A DNA stretch of 64,000 bases from Brachionus manjavacas (lineage: Eukaryota; Rotifera; Eurotatoria; Ploima; Brachionidae). Position numbers and translations under genes: made by a program. Location: the NCBI GenBank assembly GCA_019054805.1, contig JAHQIY010000006.1, positions 372,001 through 436,000 of the forward strand, given 5' to 3'. Under the pieces are notes generated by a model, which saw nothing but the letters and a program-made list of their open reading frames with translations, made no database searches and was not told the origin of the DNA. The first letter of the stretch is position 1. Each line of letters opens with the position of its first letter. Shown piece by piece: positions 54,430 through 64,000 of this stretch.

Positions 54430-57400
54430 AATTTTTATTAAACTTATTAATTACTTAATAAGTTGTCAATTCGGAATAACTTAAAAAACTTCCATTTTAT
54501 TCTATCGTGTAGAAACATTTTACGATGCTCGATAATCTGAAAACAGCTCAACAAAATGAAAAAAGAGCTACAAATTTGCCTTTTGAAGCTTTACCAACTT
54601 TGAAATCACCGATAGAGCCTTGAAAGGTGTGTTTTAAGGTCAAAAATGTCCTGAGGGTAACTTAAGGTGACAAAAGATTTATTTTTGGAAAAAGATCAGA
54701 ATGCTTAAAGAAAATGTACCATAACGCAAAAATTCTAGAGACAATTAATTTTTTTTGGTTTTCTTTTTTCGTATTTTTTGATATTGTCAACTTTATAATA
54801 AGTATCAATTAATTTTTTGTGTTAACTTAACAATAAAGAAATTCAAATAAATAAGTATCATTTTTTATTTTAGTAGCAGAAGATGAAATTTAGCATCACG
54901 TAAAATACATGCCTTTAATTATTGATGAAAAATATCATCGTTGTTAAAAATTGAATGCTAATTTAAAAAATAAAGCTTTTCAGCTTACAAAGGCAATTCA
55001 TCCGAGTTAAATTATTTAGATATTAAATCAAATCAAATGGAATAATTGATTTGATAATTTTGTGTCTCCTAAGGGAGATGGTTCTCGATAACACAATACT
55101 GGAGAAGAGGAGTTATGTAAAATAATTGCCAGTTTTTAGATAATTTATTTTCAAATTAATTGTTTAAATTTTTTTCAAGCCCTTGATTAAATTAACATTA
55201 GAATAGCTGCTTAAAATTATTTGATAGTAGATACCATTGGTGTTAAATTTTCCTTAGTAAAGCATTTGTTTTATTTTTCTGTACCAAATGCCAGCAGCTA
55301 GATCCTTTTTCTGATAGGTAAATTTATTTATCTTGCGCACGACTTGGCTTCAAAAGATAAGAATTATTTTCTACGAGAACCAAATCAGATAAAACTCTAC
55401 GAAAAAAAATTTCATGAGCTAGTGATTAGAAAAAAGATAGGAAATAGAGGAATTTAATAAGACAAGATAATTAACCATATTGAAGAACTTAAATTATTAA
55501 GGTCTTGTCTGATGGATGAGCCAAGCGTCCTTGGGTATTTAAACTTTGTAAGTTTGCTTTTTAATTTTAAAATTGAATGAAATTTTTTATAATCTTTTTT
55601 GTATCGATTATATTCAGAGAATAATTTTCTTAAAAATTGAGAATTTTGAATTAAGATTCTTTTTAAGTTTTCGAAATTTTTATACTTTTAGCTAAGACTT
55701 TATTTTATTAGACTTTTGTTTCTAAAATTTTATTAAGGATTTTCAGAATTTATGAAATAGAAAAATACCTCAAGAATCAAAAATCTAATAAAAATGTATT
55801 TAATTTTTTTTGAATAATATAATTTTATCATTTTTAGTTATTTTGATTGCATAATTTATAAAAGGTATATTTTTTTTGAAAAATTTATTCAAAATAATAT
55901 TCAAGGCAATAATGTGACATTTTTATGGTGTGATCCATAAAAGAATTTATGTCGGGATATATTTTGGTAGATAAAGTGTTTTGGCTTTGTGAAGTTCAGT
56001 ACAAAAAAACAGAACAAAGTGTAAAAAATTAAAATAACTTTTTTTCTAAAAATTTAAAATTAGTTCTGAGAATGAAGCATGGTGCAACATTCAAAGTTGC
56101 ATCAACTGTAAAAGTCTGATAATGTTGTGCAAGATCTCTGCAAAATGAACTACATTTCATTTTATTGAAATTTAATTTCTGTTAAACTCTGCAAATTTAG
56201 CAGACCTTGATATTTGATGCAATTTTAAATGTTGCACTATGATGTATTCACAGAACTTTTTTTAATTTTTTTTTGTTCTTATTTTCATTTTATTCTGAAT
56301 TTCACAAAACAAAGTGCTTTTTGAGAGATTAATTCAAAGGTGAAATATTTTCCTGATGAAGAATTAAAAAGAATCAATAATTTTCGATAATTTTATTTAT
56401 CTAAATAGAAAGTGGCTACTCTGGTAGCCAAAGTATAAAATATGTATATATTAGTTAAATACAAAAAATAAATTAACAAGAATGGTTCTTCAATATATAT
56501 TTAAATAAAATCAAGTACCGTGGGCAGACTGTTTGTTAAAATTCACCAAACCTAATAGGATGGTCGTTGATGAAAATACAAACAGTTTATTTTTAGAAGG
56601 TTTGGTTTAATAATTTTAAGCTTACTAAACATCACAAAACACTTCAAAAGGGTAGCGGGACAAAGATGCTTTTATTTAGTAGATAGTTTAGAAATTTAAT
56701 AATAATAAAAATGATTAAAAAATTGTTTTATTTGAATTTTATTTTTTTTCTTAGAGAAAATTTTTATGAATTCTTGATCATATTTTGTTTGCGTATTTCG
56801 GTTTAATTTATGGTCGATTTTAAAATCGATTTAAAAAAAAATTTATTTGAAAACTTTTCAATTTTATTTTGTTTATCATTTTTCCCATTAATATTACAAG
56901 TTCTAAATATTCAGTAATTTATTTAGTTATAACGGTTAAAAAATAATAAATCACCTTTGATTAAAACTTGACTAAGTTTAGCAACTTTGTAGAATTTCTT
57001 TTCTTTAGTGAAAAATGGTCAAAAATAACAACTTAAAATTAAATTTAAATCAACTGTCTTTATTTGAATATTTTTTACTAAAAAAATTAAATGAGTAAAA
57101 TGAAAGTTGACCAAAAATTTTATGAAAAAGAAATTAAGAAATGCTAAATCAACCAAGTAACCTTTGAATCCTGAATTTTTTTCTTTTGAATTTGCTTGAA
57201 TTATTCGAGTATGAAATTCGTTTGGTAGAAACAATAACAAGGAAAAATTTTAAAAAAATTAACAAAAAATATTATTAATGTTAGAAATATTCTAATTTAA
57301 AAAATAAACAGTTGCAAAACCCGAGAACAAGAATATTTCCATATTAATCATAGTTCACCAACTGACTTTACCCATTTTTTTCAATTATTGAATATAAATT

Positions 57401-57450
57401 TAAAAATCAAAATAAGTTTTTTTTTTAATTTTTATTTTTCATATATTTTT
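54430..57450. other. Gene-poor AT-rich region
   Basis: About 3 kb without a supportable gene. At about 55360-55545 the plus strand has a coding-like stretch with two stops ('NYFLREPNQIKLYEKKFHEL', 'NHIEELKLLRSCLMDEPSVL') that I cannot name. One palindromic MITE lies at 56062-56257. Confidence 0.4.
56062..56257. mobile_element. Palindromic MITE
   Basis: The left arm AGTTCTGAGAATGAAGCATG then GTGCAACATT (56062-56105) is inverted at 56208-56257 as AATGTTGCACTATGATGTAT then TCACAGAACT, with several mismatches. 196 bp, non-coding. Superfamily unknown. Confidence 0.6.
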
Positions 57451-57451
57451 A

Positions 57452-57505
57452 TTCTGAAGGAGCATTAGCTCGGTAAAGATAAACAAATGAATAAATTAAT
57501 TATTT
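57452..57505 (+). mobile_element. LINE 3' tail remnant
   Basis: CTGAAGGAGCATTAGCTCGG followed by TAAAGATAAACAAATGAATA matches the conserved 3' end of the 18.4-kb LINE. Nothing else of the element is left here. Confidence 0.55.
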
Positions 57506-58024
57506 AAAAATTAAAAAAGAATTTTCAATATTTATTTTCAAATTTCTAAATAAAAATTCAAACTCATTCAAGATTTACTTAAGAGTTTAATTTCAATTAT
57601 GAAGATTTGAAATTAATAATAATTTCTCGAAAAATAAGATGTACTTAAATCTCAGATTTAACAAAATTAATACGATATTTTGGGGCAAACGGGTTAAAAT
57701 CGGTTAAATGGGTTATTTTTAGCGTTAAGGTGGTGAATTTTCGGAAACCCTATTTACCCCTTGACCCCAGGAATTACCCGGTTAAAGATCAGCACCTTGG
57801 TTACTCACAGCTGTTATCTTGCATTTTAATTTAGATGCTCTAGCTCAGGATAAGTTAGCAGTCTAATTAGGTTTGTTTGGATAAAACTTTTGGATGGCAA
57901 AAATCGGCCAAAATAAAATTTCAAATTTGACTAAATCTCACTAATTGCCCCTGGATATTTTTTGAAGTCGTTATTCAGCCTCAAAAAGATAAGCACATAT
58001 CAAGCAAAAATAATAAGAAATTAC

Positions 58025-58550
58025 TTTTTTTCACGTAATTTTACGTGAAATTTTTTATATTAGTGGTAATTTTAAGTAAAAAAAAGTAAATTTTGTACAA
58101 ATTTTAAAAAAGCTAATTATAAACAAAAAACAAAAAGGCAAAAAAAAAATTTCAACTATACACATCCCAATATAATTCAATGATTCGACCAATCTCCATT
58201 TCTTTCTATAACCACTTTAATTACCTTAATTTTTATTAAATTTTTTTTCAAAGATCAAATTAAAAATATAAACTAATACAAAGCTTTTTTAAATGATTTA
58301 TATAATTTTGGCATTTTTCTTTGGTTAAAGATTTTTCGAACAAAGAAGATTTGTTGAAGCTGGTGCCAAAAAAATTCAGATTTCAAAGAATCATGGAAAA
58401 AGCTGCCGACAGCTTTAAAAATGATAAAAATAAAAGAAAAGAAAATTCCATAAAATTTGTACAAAATTTACTTTTTTTTACTAAAAATTACCACTATCAA
58501 ATAAAATTTCACGTAAAATTACGTAAAAATAGTTTATCATAGCAGTACTT
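58025..58550. mobile_element. Deleted two-gene Tc1/mariner element
   Basis: Inverted arms with CACGTAATTTTACGTGAAAT on the left (58034) and ATTTCACGTAAAATTACGTA on the right. The right terminus is GTTTATCATAGCAGTACTT followed by TA (58551); the left terminus is worn. The minus strand at 58178-58225 ends 'VIKVVIERNGDWSNH' and a stop. The plus strand (58352-58440) reads 'LLKLVPKKFRFQRIMEKAAD' and 'SFKND'. These match the final exons of the transposase and of the second gene at 38.97-42.18 kb. Confidence 0.65.
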
Positions 58551-60009
58551 TAATTATTTTAAGAAAATTAAAGACATCTAATGTTAATGAGGGAATAAAT
58601 AAATTTATCAAAAGTTGTCACCCGGTTTATACATAAAATTAAATCCCCATCTTACAATATTTAACTTTTTTTTCCCAGAAAGATAGCAACCATAGCGATA
58701 CTACATCTAGTCTCGCTCCGCAGGGGTCACGGTGTAACTTATTTATATATGTATGAAATGTTTGCTCCTAATAGTGGCAAACATTTCAATATGTAATTAT
58801 CAATTTATTCCATTCTAAATTTCTTGAAGCCTGACTGCTAGCTGATAAATTTGATGAATCATCGTAATCAAATTTAAAGCTTAATTTATTTTAATTTTTT
58901 ATTAAAAAAACTGTTTGTTTGAGCTTTTTTATTTAATAAAATAAAATAAAATTTTATTTAGGAGAGTGCCTGACTGTTTGCATAAAAATTATATAGCATG
59001 AAAAAAATTTAAATGAAGTAATCTATCTGATACTAAAAATGAATATCCATTTAGGAAAAAATAATAGTTGTTTAACATATTGATTTCAATATTTCTCTTT
59101 TTGAAGTATTGAAAGCTTTTATGCATTCAAAATTCACATCATTACTTAATCATTGATATGCCTTGTTAAATTAAATCTAATTAATTAATTTTTTTGAATT
59201 CCATCTTTAAATGTCAAAAAGACTTCAAACGCTGATAGAAATAATTGTTCTATATATTTTTATTTAATCCTCCATTATCAAAAGCACCAATACATAGTAT
59301 TTTGAGTGTAAATAAATTTCTAAGTATTCACCTTGAGAATTTGTTTAATTAATTTTAGACCGTATCTTAGAATCTTCAAAAATCATTTTATAAGATTAAA
59401 AAGGTAGAACATATTTTTAGATAAATATTCAAAAGGTTTATCATTATTATTATTTCTAGTTCAATATTTGTTTCCTCACATAAATTTCTAAGTTAAAGAG
59501 TTGTTATTTAAAATAGTTTATTGTTAAATATAGATAGGCTTATTTGGAATTGATCTGAAGTTCTTTTGAGAATAAAGATAAGCTTTTATATGATATAAAA
59601 ACGTGTTTGTAAGTATTCTAAGAGGAACTGTGCAAGTTACTTTCTGGGAAGGTGCATGACAAGATTGGTAAGCAGTACGTGAAACAAAAATTTTCTTTGA
59701 GTTTTATTAAATTGATTTTTCAAACAAAAGGCTTAAAATTAAAATTTTTAAATTGCCTTTTTTAAACCATCAGCTTATTTTTAAAGATTAAGATTAATTT
59801 TTATTTAAGAATCATGATTCTTTCAACTTTCTCTAGATGGATAAACAAAATTTTTGAAATGATTCAAAAAATATGATTTATACTGGTTCAGATCTAGATA
59901 ATTAAAAAATTTTTTTTTTAAATTCCAAAGTTTGCTGAAGAATTGTTTAAAATTTAAAAAAAAAATAATTAAAAAGCATTCATAATAAATTTTTCAAGTA
60001 AAATGCTCA

Positions 60010-60080
60010 AGCGAGGTCTGACCCTTTTGCTAAGACGGCTCGAAAATTTTTAATACGAGCTTTCACAGTTCGAGCCTGGA
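60010..60080 (+). tRNA. tRNA-like sequence, degenerate
   Basis: An A-box-like TTGCTAAGACGG (60027-60038) and a B-box GTTCGAGCC (60068-60076) are spaced as in tRNA genes. AGGTC near 60015 can pair with GACCT near 60080. The anticodon arm is not convincing, so a pseudogene or SINE relic is likelier than a working tRNA. Confidence 0.3.
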
Positions 60081-60095
60081 CCTAATGGTTCAAAT

Positions 60096-60157
60096 CAGAG
60101 TTGTTTTTAAGTCAAGTCATGACTTTGACTTAAAACTGTGACATAAAAACAAGTCTG
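60096..60157. mobile_element. 62-bp hAT-type MITE with perfect TSD
   Basis: The whole element is CAGAGTTGTTTTTAAGTC, a short AAGTCATGACTTTGACTT core and TGACATAAAAACAAGTCTG. It is flanked by a perfect 8-bp duplication GTTCAAAT (60088-60095 and 60158-60165). The target GGTTCAAATCC looks like a tRNA B-box. It has the same ends as the 126-350 bp copies elsewhere in the window. Confidence 0.8.
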
Positions 60158-63100
60158 GTTCAAATCCCTTCATTAGTATACCCTTGCAAATGAGTTTTAC
60201 TGTTATCATTCATTTTCGGCCGAATTTAATGTCTCCAGATAAATAAACAAAATTTATTATTTAGAAAACAAAAATACTGAAAATAGGGTTATTTTTAATT
60301 AAATTCAACAAAATTAATAAAAAACGTCAAATATAATTAAAGCATATTTATTTTTAATATATTTGCAACAAATTGAATAAAATGAAACAATTTGACTCTA
60401 AAATAGAAACAAAAAATTGTTCATTTAATTATTAAAAATCATTTTCATTTATTCACTTCAAATCTCATAAAATTTAAAGAAAAAAATTTCGTTTTCACTT
60501 TCTAGCAATTTTTTACTTGTATAAATATTCAGATTTAAAAGAAAATTCTAATTTTCCTTGGTTGTGGTTCATTTGTTTAAAGTCTTTTCTTATTTTTTCT
60601 CTATTTTCTTTTCCTTTATTTCCCTTCATAAACCCTAACCCTACAGAATTTTTTTTTTTTAACTGAATTTTTTTTTAATTGTTCCTGAAACTTAACTTCA
60701 AAACTTGAACAAAAAATTAGCTATTAATTTATTCTGGTGAACCCTATATTTGGTCCCTCAATATTTTTAAAATAAATAAATTGTTCGTTTATATGTATGT
60801 ATTTAGATAAAATAAGAACCAAAAAAGAAAAAGAAAATTGATTAAATAATTATTTCAAAGCATGGTTTATTAAAAATAAAATCAGTTAAAATACAAAAGA
60901 TAACAGTTAAATAACATCTGAAAGACAACATTTGAAAAGTTTCACTTAACAAAAAAGGACAATTATTAATTACTTTTAAAGAAAAATAGAAATTTTTTTT
61001 GCTTGTTTAATGTTTGCATCAATTTTCACAATTTTGCTATGCTTTTATTTTATTAAATGTTAGTGAATAAAATTTTACCTAACATTGTTTTTTTTGTGCA
61101 TAAAAATTACATAGATAATAATAATATACCATAAATAAATTCAAAGAAAATAAAATACATTTATGCATTTATTTTTAGATAACTGATTGATTGATTCAAT
61201 TTTTAAATTTTAATAGCGATTATGTAAAAATTGAAATTTCATAAGCAGGAGTGCCATGACTTATGACCATGGCTCATAGTAAAATTACGCAAAAACCTTC
61301 TTTTATAGCAATACTGTAAATTAACGTAAGATTACTAGAATTTGCATGAAATCAAGAAATCCCACAAAGTGAAAATTTTTTTGTAATTTTACTTTTACCA
61401 TTTACACAACTATTTTGTAAAGTCTTTTTTAGATAAAAATTGTACTCATTCTTTTCCATAAAATAATCCCCAAACCCAAACCCTGACTGACTCACTTTGT
61501 CAGGTTATAATTAAAATAAATTTGACATGGGTCGAAAATATAAAAAATAATCAGTTTCAAAACTTACATTAATAGTAAAAGCGGCGAAAGGACTAAAAAT
61601 CACCTTATTTTTATTAAATAAACATAAAGACAACAATTTTACTTTTATTTTATCTAAACAAGGCAAAGTAAAATTTTTGTTCAATTTTAAATTTGCTCTT
61701 CAAAAATTCAAAAGCGCTAATTAATTGCATTGCATGTTAACACATTTTTTTTTAACTTTTAAAGCTTTCAAATTTAAATTAAAATTAAAATCAATTATTT
61801 AATAAAAAGGTTTCAATGTTTTTTGCTTATCTTTTTTTTTTCTTTCATAATATTTTAATTATAACTAGAATTTCCATATCATTGAAAAAAAAAAATTTCA
61901 TCATGCATATTTTTTTTCTAGCATATTTCTACCATTGTGAATTTTGGCACAAAAAACAAAAACAAAATATGTAAATTTAAATATTTTTTTTACTATGAGT
62001 CTAAAAATTGTTCTGCAAAAACTATGAAAGTCTGCATAGGACTAGATTTTTCATTTATTTTATTTATTTAAAAGTCATTTTAGATACTTAAGATTTGATT
62101 TGAATAAATGAAAGAAAGAAAAGATAGAAAAAGGAAAAAATTTTTGAAAATCTTTAATTTAACTTATTTATTAAATTTAGTTTAATTAACCTCCTTTTAG
62201 GAGAAGTAAATTTAAAAAAGAATTTTGAAATAATTGTTTGAAAAAAATAGAAAATAATAAAATTTTAAATTTTGAATTTATGTCTTTGTTTTTTTGATCT
62301 ATTAATTAATTATTGAATTTTTGTGCGATCAATTTTTAGAGTTAAATATTCCCTTACAATTAATTAACCCTAATAAAGTGCTATTTTATTTTGTCTGGAA
62401 GAATTCTTCAAAATTAGAAAATTAGCTTACTCTTTTTACACTTGATTTTTTTATAAATAATGAATTAATCATGAGGATCGGTAAAGATAAGCAAATAAAT
62501 CAATACTTAATAATTATTTATTTACATCTAAAAAAATTAATGCATGGAATTTTTCAATAGCCCCAAAAGGTTTAGTTTAAATTAAATTAAAAACTTGTCA
62601 AAAAAATACTTAATACCTGGGAAAAGAGTTGTCGATTTGTATCAGTAACAAATGAATAATATGAAATGAAAACAGAGGAGATAAATTGATGATTAAAAGG
62701 AACAAAATTTAATCATATTTTTTAATAAGAATAAAAAGATCTTTATTAAATAAATAAACTTTTTTAAACACAATATAAAAATGTTTAAAGAAAATGACTT
62801 ATTTATTTTCGCTAAAAAACTAACAGAAAGCAAAGGAATTGCTTCTTTCATTGTTCAGTTTTAGTGTTTTAGGTAAATGTTTAATATTATATATAACCAC
62901 GATACTTCATCTGTGAGTGTGATTCAGGATTTTTTTCCAAATTTTCAAATTTTTTTTTGGTTAAGAATACTGATAAATGAATATAATTTTTGGTTGCACA
63001 TACAGAATAAAACCAAGAAAAAAAATGAAATAAAGCAAATAAAGATTAAAAAAGAGAAAAAGAGAAAAGGAGCAGTTAGATTGTATCAAAAATTGATTAG

Positions 63101-63344
63101 ATTTAAAAAAATAATTAAAAGTTTATTTGACTATTATTTTTTTCAAATTTTATTATCTATGTGTCAAAAGACCTTTCTCTTTATAAAATGAAATTTAAAA
63201 AGGTTTAAATTGTTTGGCAAAAAATTTTGATGAATTTGAACCGATTTCAAGTCAAATTAATCGAATACGTAAAATAGATTACTTGTTCGCTGGTAACTCA
63301 TAAGTATGGTTTAAATTAAGGAATCTTAGGAATCTGAGGAAGTA

Positions 63345-63570
63345 AATAGATAATTATCTCTCACTCAACTCAAAAAGTCGATTCGAGTAACTAATATTAG
63401 TAATTTAAGTTTATCTAGGGCTTCGTGATTTAAAATGTGGAGAGAGTGGTCGTATTTTAGATTGAGAATGGACCGAACTGTTGAATTTTGGACTACCTGT
63501 ATTCTTTTAATTTAAGTTTCTGAGAAAGAGTTATAACATGAAAATGTATAATCCAAAATGGATTCAACTA
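63345..63570 (-). pseudogene. LINE RT fragment (18.4-kb family)
   Basis: The minus strand encodes 'IQNSTVRSILNLKYDHS', then 'HEALDKLKLL' and a worn 'TRIDFLS' in shifting frames. This matches 'IQNTAVRSIL*LKYDTPS' and 'HEAFNKL' of the 18.4-kb LINE. It is cut at 63570 by the Tigger insertion. Confidence 0.6.
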
Positions 63571-64000
63571 CAGTCAATCCTCGGTATAAAGAACTACTTG
63601 GGCGGAAAATTCGGTATTCGTTATATCGAAATTCTCATATAAAATAATAAGGACAAAAAAAATTTTAAACCAAATTTTATTGATTAAAAAAACTAAAATA
63701 AAATGCGAAAAAAAACAAAAAGTTGATTTTTTTGAAAAAAATCGGTAAAAGATGGTTGTTTGGTAAAGGTACTTTCAATTATAAAATTTTCAATATTAAA
63801 TAATAAATTAATTACATTAGAATTATCATCTTATTTGGTTACAAAAAAATTGTTTCAGTTCATTTATTCTGTCGATTGCTTCTTTTGAGTTAATCACTTG
63901 TTTATTTGCATCTTGTTGCTCTTCAATTTCTGTATCACTGTCTTGCTCTACTGGATTGTTTGTTGCTATTGAATCGACGATTTCTGCCTCTGAGAGCATT
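63571..64000 (-). mobile_element. Pogo/Tigger transposon, one end (runs off the window)
   Basis: The terminus CAGTCAATCCTCGGTATAAA after TA (63569-63570) is the classic pogo/Tigger end (CAGT...CCTCG.TATA). An inverted GTATTCGTTATATCGAA motif follows. From the right edge the minus strand reads 'MLSEAEIVDSIATNNPVEQD', an acidic stretch and 'VINSKEAIDRINELKQFF' before a stop near 63820. That is the usual C-terminal tail of Tigger/CENP-B-like transposases. The catalytic domain lies beyond position 64000. Confidence 0.8.

Larger units (their letters stand above)
58553..63340. other. Gene-poor AT-rich region
   Basis: Nearly 4.8 kb without a gene I can support. A 104-codon frame at 62877-63191 is low-complexity (Lys, Phe, Ile) and not convincing. 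A tRNA-like segment and a 62-bp MITE occur near 60.0-60.2 kb. Confidence 0.45.

Noticed and set aside
60636..60656. CCCTAACCCTA telomere-like words
   Set aside because: Only two units in AT-rich DNA; no array, so not evidence of a telomere or interstitial repeat.
62877..63191. 104-codon frame near the right edge
   Set aside because: Low-complexity Lys/Phe/Ile text in AT-rich DNA, no motif, no neighbours; likely chance.
1..64000. CRISPR arrays, bacterial operons, Shine-Dalgarno sites, riboswitches
   Set aside because: Spliced metazoan genes throughout; no regularly spaced repeats of the CRISPR kind were seen.

Overview
This is animal (metazoan) nuclear DNA. It is strongly AT-rich, with protein genes cut by GT-AG introns of about 45-60 bp or of several kilobases. 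Cilium and vision genes are present (a CFAP44 orthologue and an opsin), and decayed transposons fill most of the rest. Composition, very short introns, jockey/CR1-like LINE debris and the SWIM-type MULE family best fit a small aquatic invertebrate, and my first guess is a monogonont rotifer such as Brachionus. That identification is inference; nothing in the window fixes the species.

Layout. 1-3.99 kb: an internally deleted MULE and a hAT element sitting inside a palindromic MITE, in what is probably a CFAP44 intron. 3.99-15.27 kb (minus): six exons of CFAP44, whose 3' part lies beyond the left edge; its 5.4-kb intron holds nested mariner and hAT MITEs. 15.36-17.23 kb (minus): an unrecognised 606-aa disordered, repeat-bearing protein ending 95 bp before CFAP44. 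18.4-21.2 kb: a decayed LINE. 21.33-22.43 kb (minus): an intronless 366-aa OTU-like protein lacking the usual Cys. 23.6-27.0 kb: mixed LINE and mariner debris. 27.59-34.39 kb (plus): threonine aldolase in three exons, with a 5.7-kb repeat-filled intron before the last. 34.48-35.59 kb (plus): a four-exon opsin starting 88 bp after the aldolase stop. 36.8-38.9 kb: retroelement gag-like debris. 38.97-42.18 kb: an essentially complete Tc1/mariner element with two divergent genes. 43-44.1 kb: an unrecognised internally repeated pseudogene. 44.1-48.2 kb: LINE pieces (minus) with a Ty3/gypsy-like remnant and its 3' LTR inserted. 48.6-54.5 kb: a putative TACCCAG-ended transposon, LINE pieces and hAT MITEs. 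54.5-63.3 kb: almost empty AT-rich DNA with a few MITEs. 63.57 kb to the end: one end of a pogo/Tigger transposon.

Host genes: CFAP44 is a structural protein of motile cilia, the aldolase is a PLP enzyme of threonine/glycine metabolism, and the opsin is a light receptor. They share no pathway. Two pairs of genes are unusually close in the same orientation (unknown/CFAP44 and aldolase/opsin), with an AG acceptor-like site just before the downstream ATG in each, so operon-like transcription with spliced-leader trans-splicing is possible.

The most interesting signal is the 38.97-42.18 kb Tc1/mariner. Besides a DD34E transposase it carries a second, oppositely transcribed gene of unknown function. 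Two shorter elements with different terminal sequences (7.2-8.3 kb and 58.0-58.6 kb) keep the 3' coding ends of both genes, so this two-gene arrangement looks ancestral to a whole family.
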